Shown: positions 1-6,558 of the stretch, piece after piece
Layout: each line of letters begins with the position of its first letter
Numbering within the stretch: the stretch's first letter is position 1
NCBI GenBank assembly: GCA_021648225.1
Contig: JAKITE010000032.1
Span: forward strand, 1-23,547
Direction: 5' to 3'
Length of the DNA: 23,547 bases
Source: Paracoccaceae bacterium
GTDB taxonomy: Bacteria > Pseudomonadota > Alphaproteobacteria > Rhodobacterales > Rhodobacteraceae
The notes under the pieces: model-generated
Databases searched by the model: none
The model's input: the letters and a program-made list of their open reading frames with translations, nothing else
Told to the model about the DNA's origin: nothing
Translations under genes and position numbers: made by a program

Positions 1-2
1 GC

Positions 3-671
3 GAATTAAATACGCCGATACTAAGTGCCATTGGCCATGAAGAAGATAGTAGCATCGCTGATTTCGTTAGCGACATAGTAGCAATCACCCCTACGGCTGC
101 TGCCCACTTATTAGCAGGTGACTTTAAAAAGTTAGTCACCAATTTACAACACGCTCACATACAATTAAATCAACACATAACATCAACAATTAAAAACCAG
201 CAACAGTCCTTAGATCTGCAACTACAAACTTTAAAGACTGTTCACCCTAAACAACAGATCACATTACAAAAGCAGCAATTATCCAACCAAAAAACACGCA
301 TGAACTCAATACTGACCAACAAACTGAAAACCAATAAACAAAGCTTCAGTCTGCTAAAACAGAAATTATATAACAACACCCCCGATATAGAATTTGCAAA
401 AACAATAATAAAACAACAAATAAATAAACTGAATCATTTGTCAAACTTAAGGTTCACAGAGTCTAAAAACCAGCACCTGCTAGCAATGACCAAACTGAAT
501 GACCAAAACCCTTTAAAGATATTGTCTCAAGGGTACAGCTATACCACCAACCTAGATGATAACAGAAGTACAGTTACCAGTAACAAACAGGTAAAAAAAG
601 GGTCACGTATAGAAACTATTTTAAAATCTGGTAGAATATACGCAAAAATTACGGAACATTTTGATGAATAG
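3..671 (+). CDS. xseA: Exodeoxyribonuclease VII large subunit, C-terminal part (5' end outside window)
   Basis: The reading frame is open from the left edge to the TAA at 671, giving about 222 residues; family members are about 450 long, so the OB-fold N-terminus and part of the catalytic domain lie outside. The first residues read ELNTPILSAIGHEEDSSIADFVSD followed by ITPTAAAHL, the conserved catalytic-domain block of XseA (family form PVISAIGHExDxTIADFVAD...TPSAAAE). The rest is a Gln/Lys-rich helical, coiled-coil-like stretch and ends with NPLKILSQGYSYT, the usual C-terminal signature. With XseB it degrades single-stranded DNA to acid-soluble oligonucleotides in the cytoplasm (family knowledge). 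AT-rich composition matches its neighbours up to about 5210. The next gene starts 46 bases downstream. Confidence 0.93.
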   Translation, partial: ELNTPILSAIGHEEDSSIADFVSDIVAITPTAAAHLLAGDFKKLVTNLQHAHIQLNQHITSTIKNQQQSLDLQLQTLKTVHPKQQITLQKQQLSNQKTRMNSILTNKLKTNKQSFSLLKQKLYNNTPDIEFAKTIIKQQINKLNHLSNLRFTESKNQHLLAMTKLNDQNPLKILSQGYSYTTNLDDNRSTVTSNKQVKKGSRIETILKSGRIYAKITEHFDE

Positions 672-717
672 AGCATCTAATGTTTTTTTTAATAAATTTA
701 AAATCAGGACAAAATAA

Positions 718-1104
718 ATGTCAAATAATTCAAAATCAATGGCTCTGCCATTTATCATAATTTCAGTACTTATATTTGCTGGAGCGTTCGGCTACAAATA
801 TTTTAATAAATCCGAATCTCAGGTAGAAGTAATCGTTAAAGAACCTGTTGTAAAAAAACCTGTTGAAAAGGTTGTGGAGAAACCAAAAGAAAAGATCATC
901 TACTCTACCGAAGAAATGGAAGAAAGAAAAAAGTCTGGCATTAATAAAATGAAACTAGCCATGAGGTATAATAATCCTGATTTCATTTTACGTGACATTA
1001 AAGCCTATCAGGAAAATGGTAACCAGGAAAAAGTTGACGAGCTTATTGATTACCTCATCACCAGATATCCAGATTATGAATTACCTGAGTCTTTAGGGCA
1101 ATAA
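718..1104 (+). CDS. Small membrane-anchored protein of unknown function
   Basis: 128 residues. A single hydrophobic segment at about residues 9-26 (LPFIIISVLIFAGAFGY) follows a short polar N-terminus and looks like an uncleaved anchor. Then comes a Lys/Glu/Pro/Val repeat-like linker (residues ~35-60, with VKEP, VKKP, VEKP repeats), of the kind seen in periplasm-spanning linkers, and a C-terminal soluble helical part of about 65 residues ending in LPESLGQ. AGGA at 707-710 sits 7 bases before the ATG and supports this start. The gene lies between xseA and the YigZ gene on the same strand, 46 and 7 bases away, so cotranscription is plausible. I do not recognise a family and assign no function. 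Confidence 0.75.
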   Translation: MSNNSKSMALPFIIISVLIFAGAFGYKYFNKSESQVEVIVKEPVVKKPVEKVVEKPKEKIIYSTEEMEERKKSGINKMKLAMRYNNPDFILRDIKAYQENGNQEKVDELIDYLITRYPDYELPESLGQ

Positions 1105-1111
1105 TCACCCA

Positions 1112-1705
1112 TTGACCCATAAACGACTGATTACGATTAATCGCAACGAAGAACTAATCAAAAAAAGTACCTTTGTCGCGATTAGCTCTCATGTCGAAAC
1201 TCAAAAACAAGCAGAAATTTTTATTGCTGAACACAGCGATCTACAAGCCACTCACAATTGCTGGGCTTATCAAATCGGACAATCCTATCGTTTCAATGAC
1301 GATGGAGAACCATCAGGCACAGCGGGAAAACCCATATTGAACGCCATTCAAAATGCAAACTTTGACCGTACCATTGCATTAGTCATCAGATATTATGGCG
1401 GAATAAAATTGGGCGCAGGAGGCCTGGCAAGAGCCTACGGAGGAACCGCAGCAAAAAACTTAAACTGTGCTGAATTCAAAACCCACATACCCCGACAAAC
1501 TATTGAAGTCACACTGCCATTTGAATACAGTCAATACATCCATCAACTCCAGACCAATGGATCTGCAAGCATCCTGTCCCAGGAGTTTAAGCTAAACGGT
1601 GTTTGCTTTTCAATTTCATGCCCCAGTTCTGAAATTAAAGAAACACTGAAACAAATCAACAACCACAGCAAAGGAAAATCAAAAGTCAAATTCCAACAGA
1701 GTTGA
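1112..1705 (+). CDS. yigZ: YigZ/IMPACT family protein
   Basis: About 197 residues, the usual family length (~200). The N-terminal IMPACT/UPF0029 domain (residues ~15-125) contains FNDDGEPSGTAGKPIL and IRYYGGIKLGAGGLARAYGGTA, the two diagnostic blocks of this family; the C-terminal ~70 residues correspond to the DUF1949-type domain. Family members in bacteria are conserved, and the eukaryotic relative IMPACT inhibits Gcn2; the bacterial role is not settled. The reading frame has no ATG near the start. TTG at 1112 is the first plausible initiator, 7 bases after the stop of the preceding gene, with no clear Shine-Dalgarno, so translation may be coupled; ATT at 1111 is out of frame. Start certainty is lower than family certainty. 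Confidence 0.88.
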   Translation: MTHKRLITINRNEELIKKSTFVAISSHVETQKQAEIFIAEHSDLQATHNCWAYQIGQSYRFNDDGEPSGTAGKPILNAIQNANFDRTIALVIRYYGGIKLGAGGLARAYGGTAAKNLNCAEFKTHIPRQTIEVTLPFEYSQYIHQLQTNGSASILSQEFKLNGVCFSISCPSSEIKETLKQINNHSKGKSKVKFQQS

Positions 1706-1726
1706 AACCGAAAAATCCCTGGTTTC
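1704..1726 (+). terminator. Weak stem-loop at the end of yigZ
   Basis: GAAACC (1704-1709) and GGTTTC (1721-1726) form a perfect 6-bp stem with an 11-base loop, overlapping the yigZ stop codon. No T-run follows directly, so this is at best a weak or non-intrinsic terminator. Confidence 0.25.
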
Positions 1727-1879
1727 TGAGAGGCTGTTTAAAAAAAGAAACCGAGTGTCTTCTGACCAAAACTCTGCTTCACCTATTGGCTTATTTTTTC
1801 TTGTAGCTCAGTTGAACTGACTGGCAAAAACATCGAAATGCCAACTTGTTTGTTCTTATAATCACCTCTAATATTATTG

Positions 1880-2749
1880 TTATATTATTGATACTTTAAA
1901 ATTTTTGACAATGTAGTCAATAAACACCCTTGTGATTCTGGATACACTTTTACGGCTAGGGTAAACAAGGTTAACTTGCTGTTCAGGCATTGGGTAATCA
2001 GGAAGTACTTCGACTAATTCTCCACTATCAATGTATTTTTGACAGAAAAATGGGGGTAACTCGGTAATACATTTGTGATTTAGTGTCAGATAACGAATAT
2101 GCATGTATTCGTTTGTACGAAAAAAAGGGTTAATAGCTAGTTTTTCTTTACCTAAATTCCAGATAATGTCTTGGTCTTTTTGACACCACGCAGCACATTT
2201 TTTCGAAAGGATGTCTTGCGGAGAATCAATAGAAAGGCCTGCCATAAATTCTGGCGATGCAACTAGACGATGGCGGTATATCATAAGTAACCTGGCTATA
2301 GCAGATTGACTGGCAACATCTCCAATGCGTAAAGCAACATCAATCCTATCTTCAATAAAATCTAATCGTCTTTCACTTACAAACAGGTCTATTTCTATGT
2401 TGGTATGCAGTTGTTGAAAATCATCAAGAAGTTTCCACATTGGCTCAAAGCTTGATGGTATAGACAAGCGTAAACTACCTTTCAAATGTTGCTCTTGTTC
2501 AGTCAGTGCCATTATACCTGCATCCATTTCTTCGACTCCACGGGAAACGAATTTATAGAGTATGGAACCAGCCTCAGTCAAGCGTAGTCTTCTAGTAGAA
2601 CGTTCAAGCAACCTGACATCCAGTGAAGACTCAAGCTCAGCAACCCGTCTGCTCACCGTTGCAACAGGTATAGCCATAAATTTGGCTGCAGACGAAAAAC
2701 TACCCTGAGCAACAACATTGATAAATATTCGAGCAGAATTTAAATTCAT
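1880..2749 (-). CDS. LysR-family transcriptional regulator
   Basis: 289 residues, normal LysR length. The N-terminal winged helix-turn-helix (residues ~1-60) includes NVVAQGSFSSAAKFMAIPVATVSRRVAELESSLDVRLLERSTRRLRLTEAG, typical of the family and closest in style to the CrgA/AaeR-like branch; the remainder is the effector-binding domain. It is divergent from the SnoaL-like gene at 2913 with a 163-bp spacer, the classic arrangement for a LysR protein controlling its neighbour. The inference is that it controls the SnoaL-like and oxidoreductase genes in response to an unknown, perhaps electrophilic or quinone-like, compound. AGGGAA lies upstream of the ATG on the minus strand. It converges on yigZ across a 174-bp gap. 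Confidence 0.92.
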   Translation of the reverse strand: MNLNSARIFINVVAQGSFSSAAKFMAIPVATVSRRVAELESSLDVRLLERSTRRLRLTEAGSILYKFVSRGVEEMDAGIMALTEQEQHLKGSLRLSIPSSFEPMWKLLDDFQQLHTNIEIDLFVSERRLDFIEDRIDVALRIGDVASQSAIARLLMIYRHRLVASPEFMAGLSIDSPQDILSKKCAAWCQKDQDIIWNLGKEKLAINPFFRTNEYMHIRYLTLNHKCITELPPFFCQKYIDSGELVEVLPDYPMPEQQVNLVYPSRKSVSRITRVFIDYIVKNFKVSII

Positions 2750-2912
2750 GATAATTCCCTAATAATTTAAATTAAAAGTAAACAATTAATTTCATTTTTC
2801 CATATTTGAGAAAGTAATTCAAGAATTTACCCTCTAATTATTATTATTGTTATGAATTAGAATGAGTCCCGACATTAATTAACTAACTAACTAACTTAAG
2901 GAGTCAATACCA
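2750..2912. promoter_or_regulatory. Divergent control region between LysR and the SnoaL-like gene
   Basis: 163 bp, very AT-rich. It contains four tandem AACT units (2881-2896) just before AAGGAG (2898-2903), the ribosome binding site of the gene at 2913. The ATTAATTAACT stretch has T-N11-A spacing possibilities for LysR binding, but no single box stands out, and I could not place a convincing -35/-10 pair. Confidence 0.45.
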
Positions 2913-3362
2913 ATGAAATTAATAATTATGATTTTAAGTATATCAATACTAGTAAACAATAAGGTTGAAGCTGATACCAATACTCAAAAAATACAGACAC
3001 TGATCTCAGAATATGAATCTGCACTCAACTCAAGTAATACGCACGATATTTTGAAAACATATAGCAAAAGTCCAACTTTCATGCCACAACATGCTCCAGC
3101 AAAGATAGGACGAACCACTGTTACACAAGCCTATGAAAAGGTGTTTAACACCATCAAATTAAACATCAAATTTACTGTCCATGAAGTGGAAGTTTTAGGA
3201 GATACAGCATGGGCACGCACTAGCTCTGTTGGAAAGACAAAAATCTTGAACAACAATATGATAATAGACGAAAGTAATAATGAACTATTCATCTTCAAAA
3301 AAGAAGAAGGCGATTGGAAAATTGACCAATATTTATTCTCAACCAAACAACCAAGGCAATAA
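2913..3362 (+). CDS. Secreted SnoaL-like/DUF4440 (NTF2-fold) protein
   Basis: 149 residues. The first ~20 residues (MKLIIMILSISILVNNKVEA) look like a cleavable Sec signal peptide with a likely cut after VEA, so the mature protein is periplasmic. The mature part fits the NTF2-like cone fold of SnoaL/DUF4440 proteins: an N-terminal helix (ISEYESALNSSNTHDILKTY), then SPTFMPQHAPAKIGRTTV, then beta strands with VLGDTAWARTSS and a closing GDWKIDQYLFS. Catalytic function cannot be read from sequence; the fold hosts isomerases, dehydratases and non-enzymes. AAGGAG 9 bases upstream supports the ATG. The oxidoreductase gene follows after 25 bases, so the two likely form an operon under the divergent LysR gene. 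Confidence 0.82.
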   Translation: MKLIIMILSISILVNNKVEADTNTQKIQTLISEYESALNSSNTHDILKTYSKSPTFMPQHAPAKIGRTTVTQAYEKVFNTIKLNIKFTVHEVEVLGDTAWARTSSVGKTKILNNNMIIDESNNELFIFKKEEGDWKIDQYLFSTKQPRQ

Positions 3363-3387
3363 TTATAACAAATAAAAGAGAAAAACA

Positions 3388-4392
3388 ATGAATACAACAA
3401 AAGATAAAATGAAAGCAGTAATAGCCAAGAAGCCAGGAGGCCCTGAAGTTCTCCAATTAGTTGACATAGAGCAGCCAGTAACACAAGAGGGTGAGGTTAA
3501 AATTCAGGTAAAAGCATTTGGTCTTAACAAGGCCGAAAGTTACTATCGCAGCGGCAATTATGGTAACTTCGTTCCTGATCAAGCTCTTGGGATAGAAGCA
3601 GTTGGAGAAATCGTTGAAGACCCCAGCGGAACCTACAATATAGGCCAGAAAGTTGCGACAGTTATGGGAGGAATGATGTTTACTCGTCACGGTGGATACG
3701 CAGAGTATATTACTGTTAAGGCAAGTAATGTTATCAAAATCTACAGTAATTTGGGTTTAGCCAAACTAGCAGCATTGCCCGAGGCTTTTTTGACCGTTTG
3801 GGGAGCACTCGAAAAAAACACCCAAATAAACTCCGGAGAAACTTTATTGATACGAGGTGCCACATCAAGCATCGGCCTAACCGCTATCACTTATGCTAAA
3901 TTACGCGGATTAAAAGTAATCGCAACGTCACGCAATTCAAACAGCAGAAATAAACTCAAAGCCATGGGGGCAGATTACATCATTATCGACGACGGCAATA
4001 TAAGCGAAAAAGTTAAAGACCTTTTCCCTGAAGGAGTGAATAATGTGCTCGAAATAGTGGGTGCCAATACAGTTAAAGATTCACTTAATTCGGTTAGGCC
4101 ATGGGGACAAGTCGTTGTTGTTGGGTTGTTAGGAGGGCCTCCTGTGCTAGAGTCTTTTAATTTGATGAGTGACCTACCAAACACAGTTAAACTGAGTTTT
4201 TTTGGTAGCGGTTTGCTCGGTACAGAATCGCTCCCTCTTGAGGATAACCTGCTTAATACAATGGCTGACAATGTGGAAAATGGCAAGATTCCCAGTACTT
4301 TAGCAAAAACTTTTAATGTTGAAGATATTCAGGAAGCTCATCGGCTTTTAGATAGCGGAACTGCTAATGGGAAAATTGTTGTATCATTTTAG
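3388..4392 (+). CDS. Zinc-independent quinone oxidoreductase-like (MDR/NADPH:quinone reductase) enzyme
   Basis: 334 residues, normal for the medium-chain dehydrogenase/reductase family. The GroES-like N-terminal domain starts MKAVIAKKPGGPEVLQLVDIEQP; the Rossmann part carries RGATSSIGLTAITYAKLRGLKVIATSRN (residues ~155-185), where the cofactor-binding motif is AxxSSIG rather than the common AAAGGVG. The Cys/His zinc ligands of alcohol dehydrogenases are absent, which places it with QOR-type enzymes that reduce quinones or enones with NADPH. Two candidate starts exist: ATG 3388 and ATG 3409 (MKAVIAKK, the usual family N-terminus); Shine-Dalgarno support is poor for both, and the first is given. 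It is probably cotranscribed with the SnoaL-like gene. Physiological substrate is unknown. Confidence 0.88.
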   Translation: MNTTKDKMKAVIAKKPGGPEVLQLVDIEQPVTQEGEVKIQVKAFGLNKAESYYRSGNYGNFVPDQALGIEAVGEIVEDPSGTYNIGQKVATVMGGMMFTRHGGYAEYITVKASNVIKIYSNLGLAKLAALPEAFLTVWGALEKNTQINSGETLLIRGATSSIGLTAITYAKLRGLKVIATSRNSNSRNKLKAMGADYIIIDDGNISEKVKDLFPEGVNNVLEIVGANTVKDSLNSVRPWGQVVVVGLLGGPPVLESFNLMSDLPNTVKLSFFGSGLLGTESLPLEDNLLNTMADNVENGKIPSTLAKTFNVEDIQEAHRLLDSGTANGKIVVSF

Positions 4393-4645
4393 TCTTTACT
4401 ATATCCCTGATATAGAGACGCGAATTAGAGTGCAAGCCAATAGTATGCATAGTGAATAGTAAAAATGTTGAGTCACCTTTAATTGGTGATGTGGCATTTT
4501 TTAGATTTGCCAGACATACCAAGGGATTATGCTATATATCGCGTCCTCTATGTTGGGATCAGGTTCTAACAAAACTTCAAACTTGTACAAGTTTGAAGTT
4601 CAAACAAGTCAATCTGGCTAAAATGGCTTTTCTGTAGTAGGTTCT
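4393..4645. other. Intergenic region between convergent genes
   Basis: 253 bp with no convincing gene; a 61-codon frame at 4452-4637 has no ribosome binding site and no family resemblance. The notable content is the 28-bp palindrome listed separately. Confidence 0.6.
4573..4600. repeat. 28-bp perfect palindrome
   Basis: AACTTCAAACTTGT (4573-4586) is followed directly by its exact reverse complement (4587-4600), with a GTAC centre and no spacer. Symmetry stops at 4572/4601. It sits between the convergent oxidoreductase and AnmK genes. It might serve as a bidirectional terminator stem (though without a loop or T-run) or as a protein-binding dyad. Confidence 0.85.
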
Positions 4646-5854
4646 CTACTCTCGGACGACCTCATTGTACCATTTAACCCCATAAATTAAAGGGCTATGT
4701 GAACCTGTAATACTGCGCATGTCTATGCTGTTTTTTTGATCGTATTGATAAGCTAACCAGGCAAACAGCATGGCTTCAATATAATCTGGATGATACCCAA
4801 AAGATAAACTCGATTTGCACTTGATTTGGCATAGATGTTCGATCAAAGAAAATACATAGTGGTTATGACTGCCTCCACCGCAAATAATGATTAACTGTGG
4901 AACTTCTGGTAGTTGTGCCAAGCCCATTTTAATAGAATGTACAGACAAATGTGCTAAGGTACACTGGACATCAACAGCCTTTATCGGGCTTTCTCCAATC
5001 ATTTCCATCAGCCATTTTTTGTTAAAATATTCCCTGCCCGTACTTTTTGGGGCTGTTTTTGAGAAGTAATCATCTTTGAGCATACGTTCAAGCAGGTTTT
5101 TATCCAAATTCCCACTTTTTGCCCATTGTCCACCACGATCAAAAGATTCGTTCTTGTGCTCCTGAATCCATAAATCCATCAAACAATTTGCAGGCCCCGT
5201 ATCAAAACCCTTGAATTTCTCGAAGTTTTTCCAGAACTTGGCCCGATAGTTTTGCAATTGCGCCAATGAGTTGGAAACGCTGCGACCTTGTTGTTTGATA
5301 TTTTTACCCCAGGAGGCCTCGGTCGGGTCTGCCAAAAAAACTTTTGCCCCTGCTATAAATTTTGCTAGCGCGCTGTTCATCAGTTTTGCAGCAAGCGCAT
5401 TCTTTTTGGCAATATCCGCCTTAACTTTTTCGACGGATCCGATCATATCCAGACTTTTGCAAGTCACGCTATACAGCGCCGCAGCTTTGCCAACCGCACC
5501 GGCAGCTTTGGCGGCTTTGGCCCCCATTGGCGTTGATTTCAACTTTTTTTCTGCAGATTCGGATTTGGTGCGGATCACTGTAAGTTGCTTGCGCAAAGGT
5601 TCAACTTTGCTGGCATATTCCTTTTTGGCCGCAATAATCTTTTTAGCCAATTCTTCCAGTGTTTTTGAAGGGCTGCTGGCAGGGTCAAGCACCGCCATAT
5701 CAACCTTTTTAAGCATGGTTTCAAGTTTTTTAAGCTCTGCGCCCAAACCGGTTTTGATCAGTTTTCCGACCTTGCCTTTGGCTTTTTGCCAATGGGTATT
5801 CTTAAGCTCAGCAGGGCACCTAATTTGTAAATCAGAGGGGCGAATCCCGGCCAT
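4646..5854 (-). CDS. Chimeric ORF: unknown Lys/Ala-rich N-terminus joined to C-terminal half of AnmK
   Basis: 402 codons. Residues 1-215 (5854 down to ~5210) are helical, basic and Lys/Ala-rich (AKAAKAAGAVGKAAALY) with coiled-coil character and no family I recognise; they lie in GC-richer, alpha-like DNA and have a good start, AAGGAGT five bases before the ATG. Residues 216-402 (from ~5209 down) are the C-terminal half of anhydro-N-acetylmuramic acid kinase: GFDTGPANCLMDLW, FDRGGQWAKSGN, APKSTGREYFNKKWL, CGGGSHN and GYHPDYIEAMLFAWLA are all family blocks. AnmK is normally ~370 residues; the N-terminal half with the nucleotide-binding motif is missing, so this protein should not be an active kinase. 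GFDTGP is a catalytic-site block in the family. The fusion coincides with the base-composition break and probably joins two genomes. Confidence 0.8.
   Translation of the reverse strand: MAGIRPSDLQIRCPAELKNTHWQKAKGKVGKLIKTGLGAELKKLETMLKKVDMAVLDPASSPSKTLEELAKKIIAAKKEYASKVEPLRKQLTVIRTKSESAEKKLKSTPMGAKAAKAAGAVGKAAALYSVTCKSLDMIGSVEKVKADIAKKNALAAKLMNSALAKFIAGAKVFLADPTEASWGKNIKQQGRSVSNSLAQLQNYRAKFWKNFEKFKGFDTGPANCLMDLWIQEHKNESFDRGGQWAKSGNLDKNLLERMLKDDYFSKTAPKSTGREYFNKKWLMEMIGESPIKAVDVQCTLAHLSVHSIKMGLAQLPEVPQLIIICGGGSHNHYVFSLIEHLCQIKCKSSLSFGYHPDYIEAMLFAWLAYQYDQKNSIDMRSITGSHSPLIYGVKWYNEVVRE
5195..5225. other. Composition and phylogeny breakpoint (probable chimeric junction)
   Basis: Left of about 5210 the sequence is AT-rich and encodes AnmK from its GFDTGP motif; right of it the DNA is GC-richer with an unrelated protein. 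The join is in frame within FEKFK/GFDTGP. No insertion-sequence end, tRNA or attachment-site repeat is visible at the join. Confidence 0.75.
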
Positions 5855-5883
5855 CGTAAACTCCTTAACAATCCTTAGCCAAA

Positions 5884-5913
5884 TTTATACGCCCGAATCA
5901 GGATTATTTGCAA
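5884..5913 (-). promoter_or_regulatory. Candidate promoter for the ORF starting at 5854
   Basis: On the minus strand TTGCAA (-35, 5913-5908) and TATAAA (-10, 5889-5884) are separated by 18 bases, about 30 bases before the ATG, with AAGGAGT between. A good sigma-70-like match. Confidence 0.45.
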
Positions 5914-6065
5914 GAAATTCATTACATTAGAGAACAGCACCTTTTCACAAACTGACTCAGCCCAGTTCAAATTGCGGTCAAATCTTTACTTTTGCCTGAA
6001 CAATTTGCGCTTTTGTCCGGCCACAGAACTGTCTATCAATACCCCAACCACAAAGGATGCCGCAA

Positions 6066-6542
6066 ATGACCGACACCATTGATTATAAGCAACGCATGCA
6101 ATCGGAAATGAATGCCCTGATGCAGGTGGCCATGAAAAACATGGTGAAAGGCTTGCTGGAAGAGGTCGCGGAAACCGGCCTGCCGGGCGCGCATCATTTT
6201 TTCGTCACCTTCAAAACCGGCCATGCGGGGGTTGATCTGGCGCCGTGGCTAAAACAAAAATTTCCCGATGAAATGACCATCGTTTTGCAAGAATGGTTTG
6301 ATAATCTGGCGATAATGTCCGACCGGTTTACCATCACGCTGAATTTCAACAACACACCGGAACCAATGGTGATTCCGTTTGATGCCATTACTGCATTTGC
6401 CGACCCATCAGCCGATTTTGGCCTGCGCTTTGATACCATGTCAGCCAAACCGGCAACACCGGATGCCTCGGTTGATAAAGCCGTCAAAGAAATTGCCAAA
6501 GAGGGTGATGTTGTCAGCCTTGATACATTCCGCAAAAAATAA
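6066..6542 (+). CDS. sspB: SspB-family ClpXP protease adaptor (alphaproteobacterial type)
   Basis: 158 residues from ATG 6066. The block GLPGAHHFFVTFKTGHAGVDLAPWLKQKFPDEMTIVLQEWFDNL followed by FNNTPEPMVIPFDAITAFADPSADFGLRF is the SspB fold with the alphaproteobacterial signature. SspB tethers ssrA-tagged and other substrates to ClpXP in the cytoplasm (family knowledge); the acidic/Lys-rich C-terminal tail fits the ClpX-contacting tail. An ATG nine bases upstream at 6057 overlaps the AAAGGA ribosome binding site (6052-6057), so it is not the start; AAAGGA sits eight bases before 6066. fumC follows after 16 bases. The sspB-fumC order is common in Rhodobacteraceae. Confidence 0.93.
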   Translation: MTDTIDYKQRMQSEMNALMQVAMKNMVKGLLEEVAETGLPGAHHFFVTFKTGHAGVDLAPWLKQKFPDEMTIVLQEWFDNLAIMSDRFTITLNFNNTPEPMVIPFDAITAFADPSADFGLRFDTMSAKPATPDASVDKAVKEIAKEGDVVSLDTFRKK

Positions 6543-6558
6543 GCCAAAGGAAATGCCC

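Noticed and set aside
1730..1747. GAGGCTGTTTAAAAAAAG, similar to the ends of some insertion sequences
   Set aside because: No matching inverted copy or transposase nearby in the window.
1804..1814. TAGCTCAGTTG resembling the D-arm of a tRNA
   Set aside because: No acceptor stem, anticodon arm or T-arm follows; only an 11-base resemblance.
4452..4637. 61-codon ORF between the oxidoreductase and AnmK
   Set aside because: No ribosome binding site or family resemblance, and it contains the 28-bp palindrome.
5271..5930. 219-codon plus-strand ORF opposite the chimeric gene
   Set aside because: Exact shadow of the Lys/Ala-rich coding frame; hydrophobic only because of the antisense codons.
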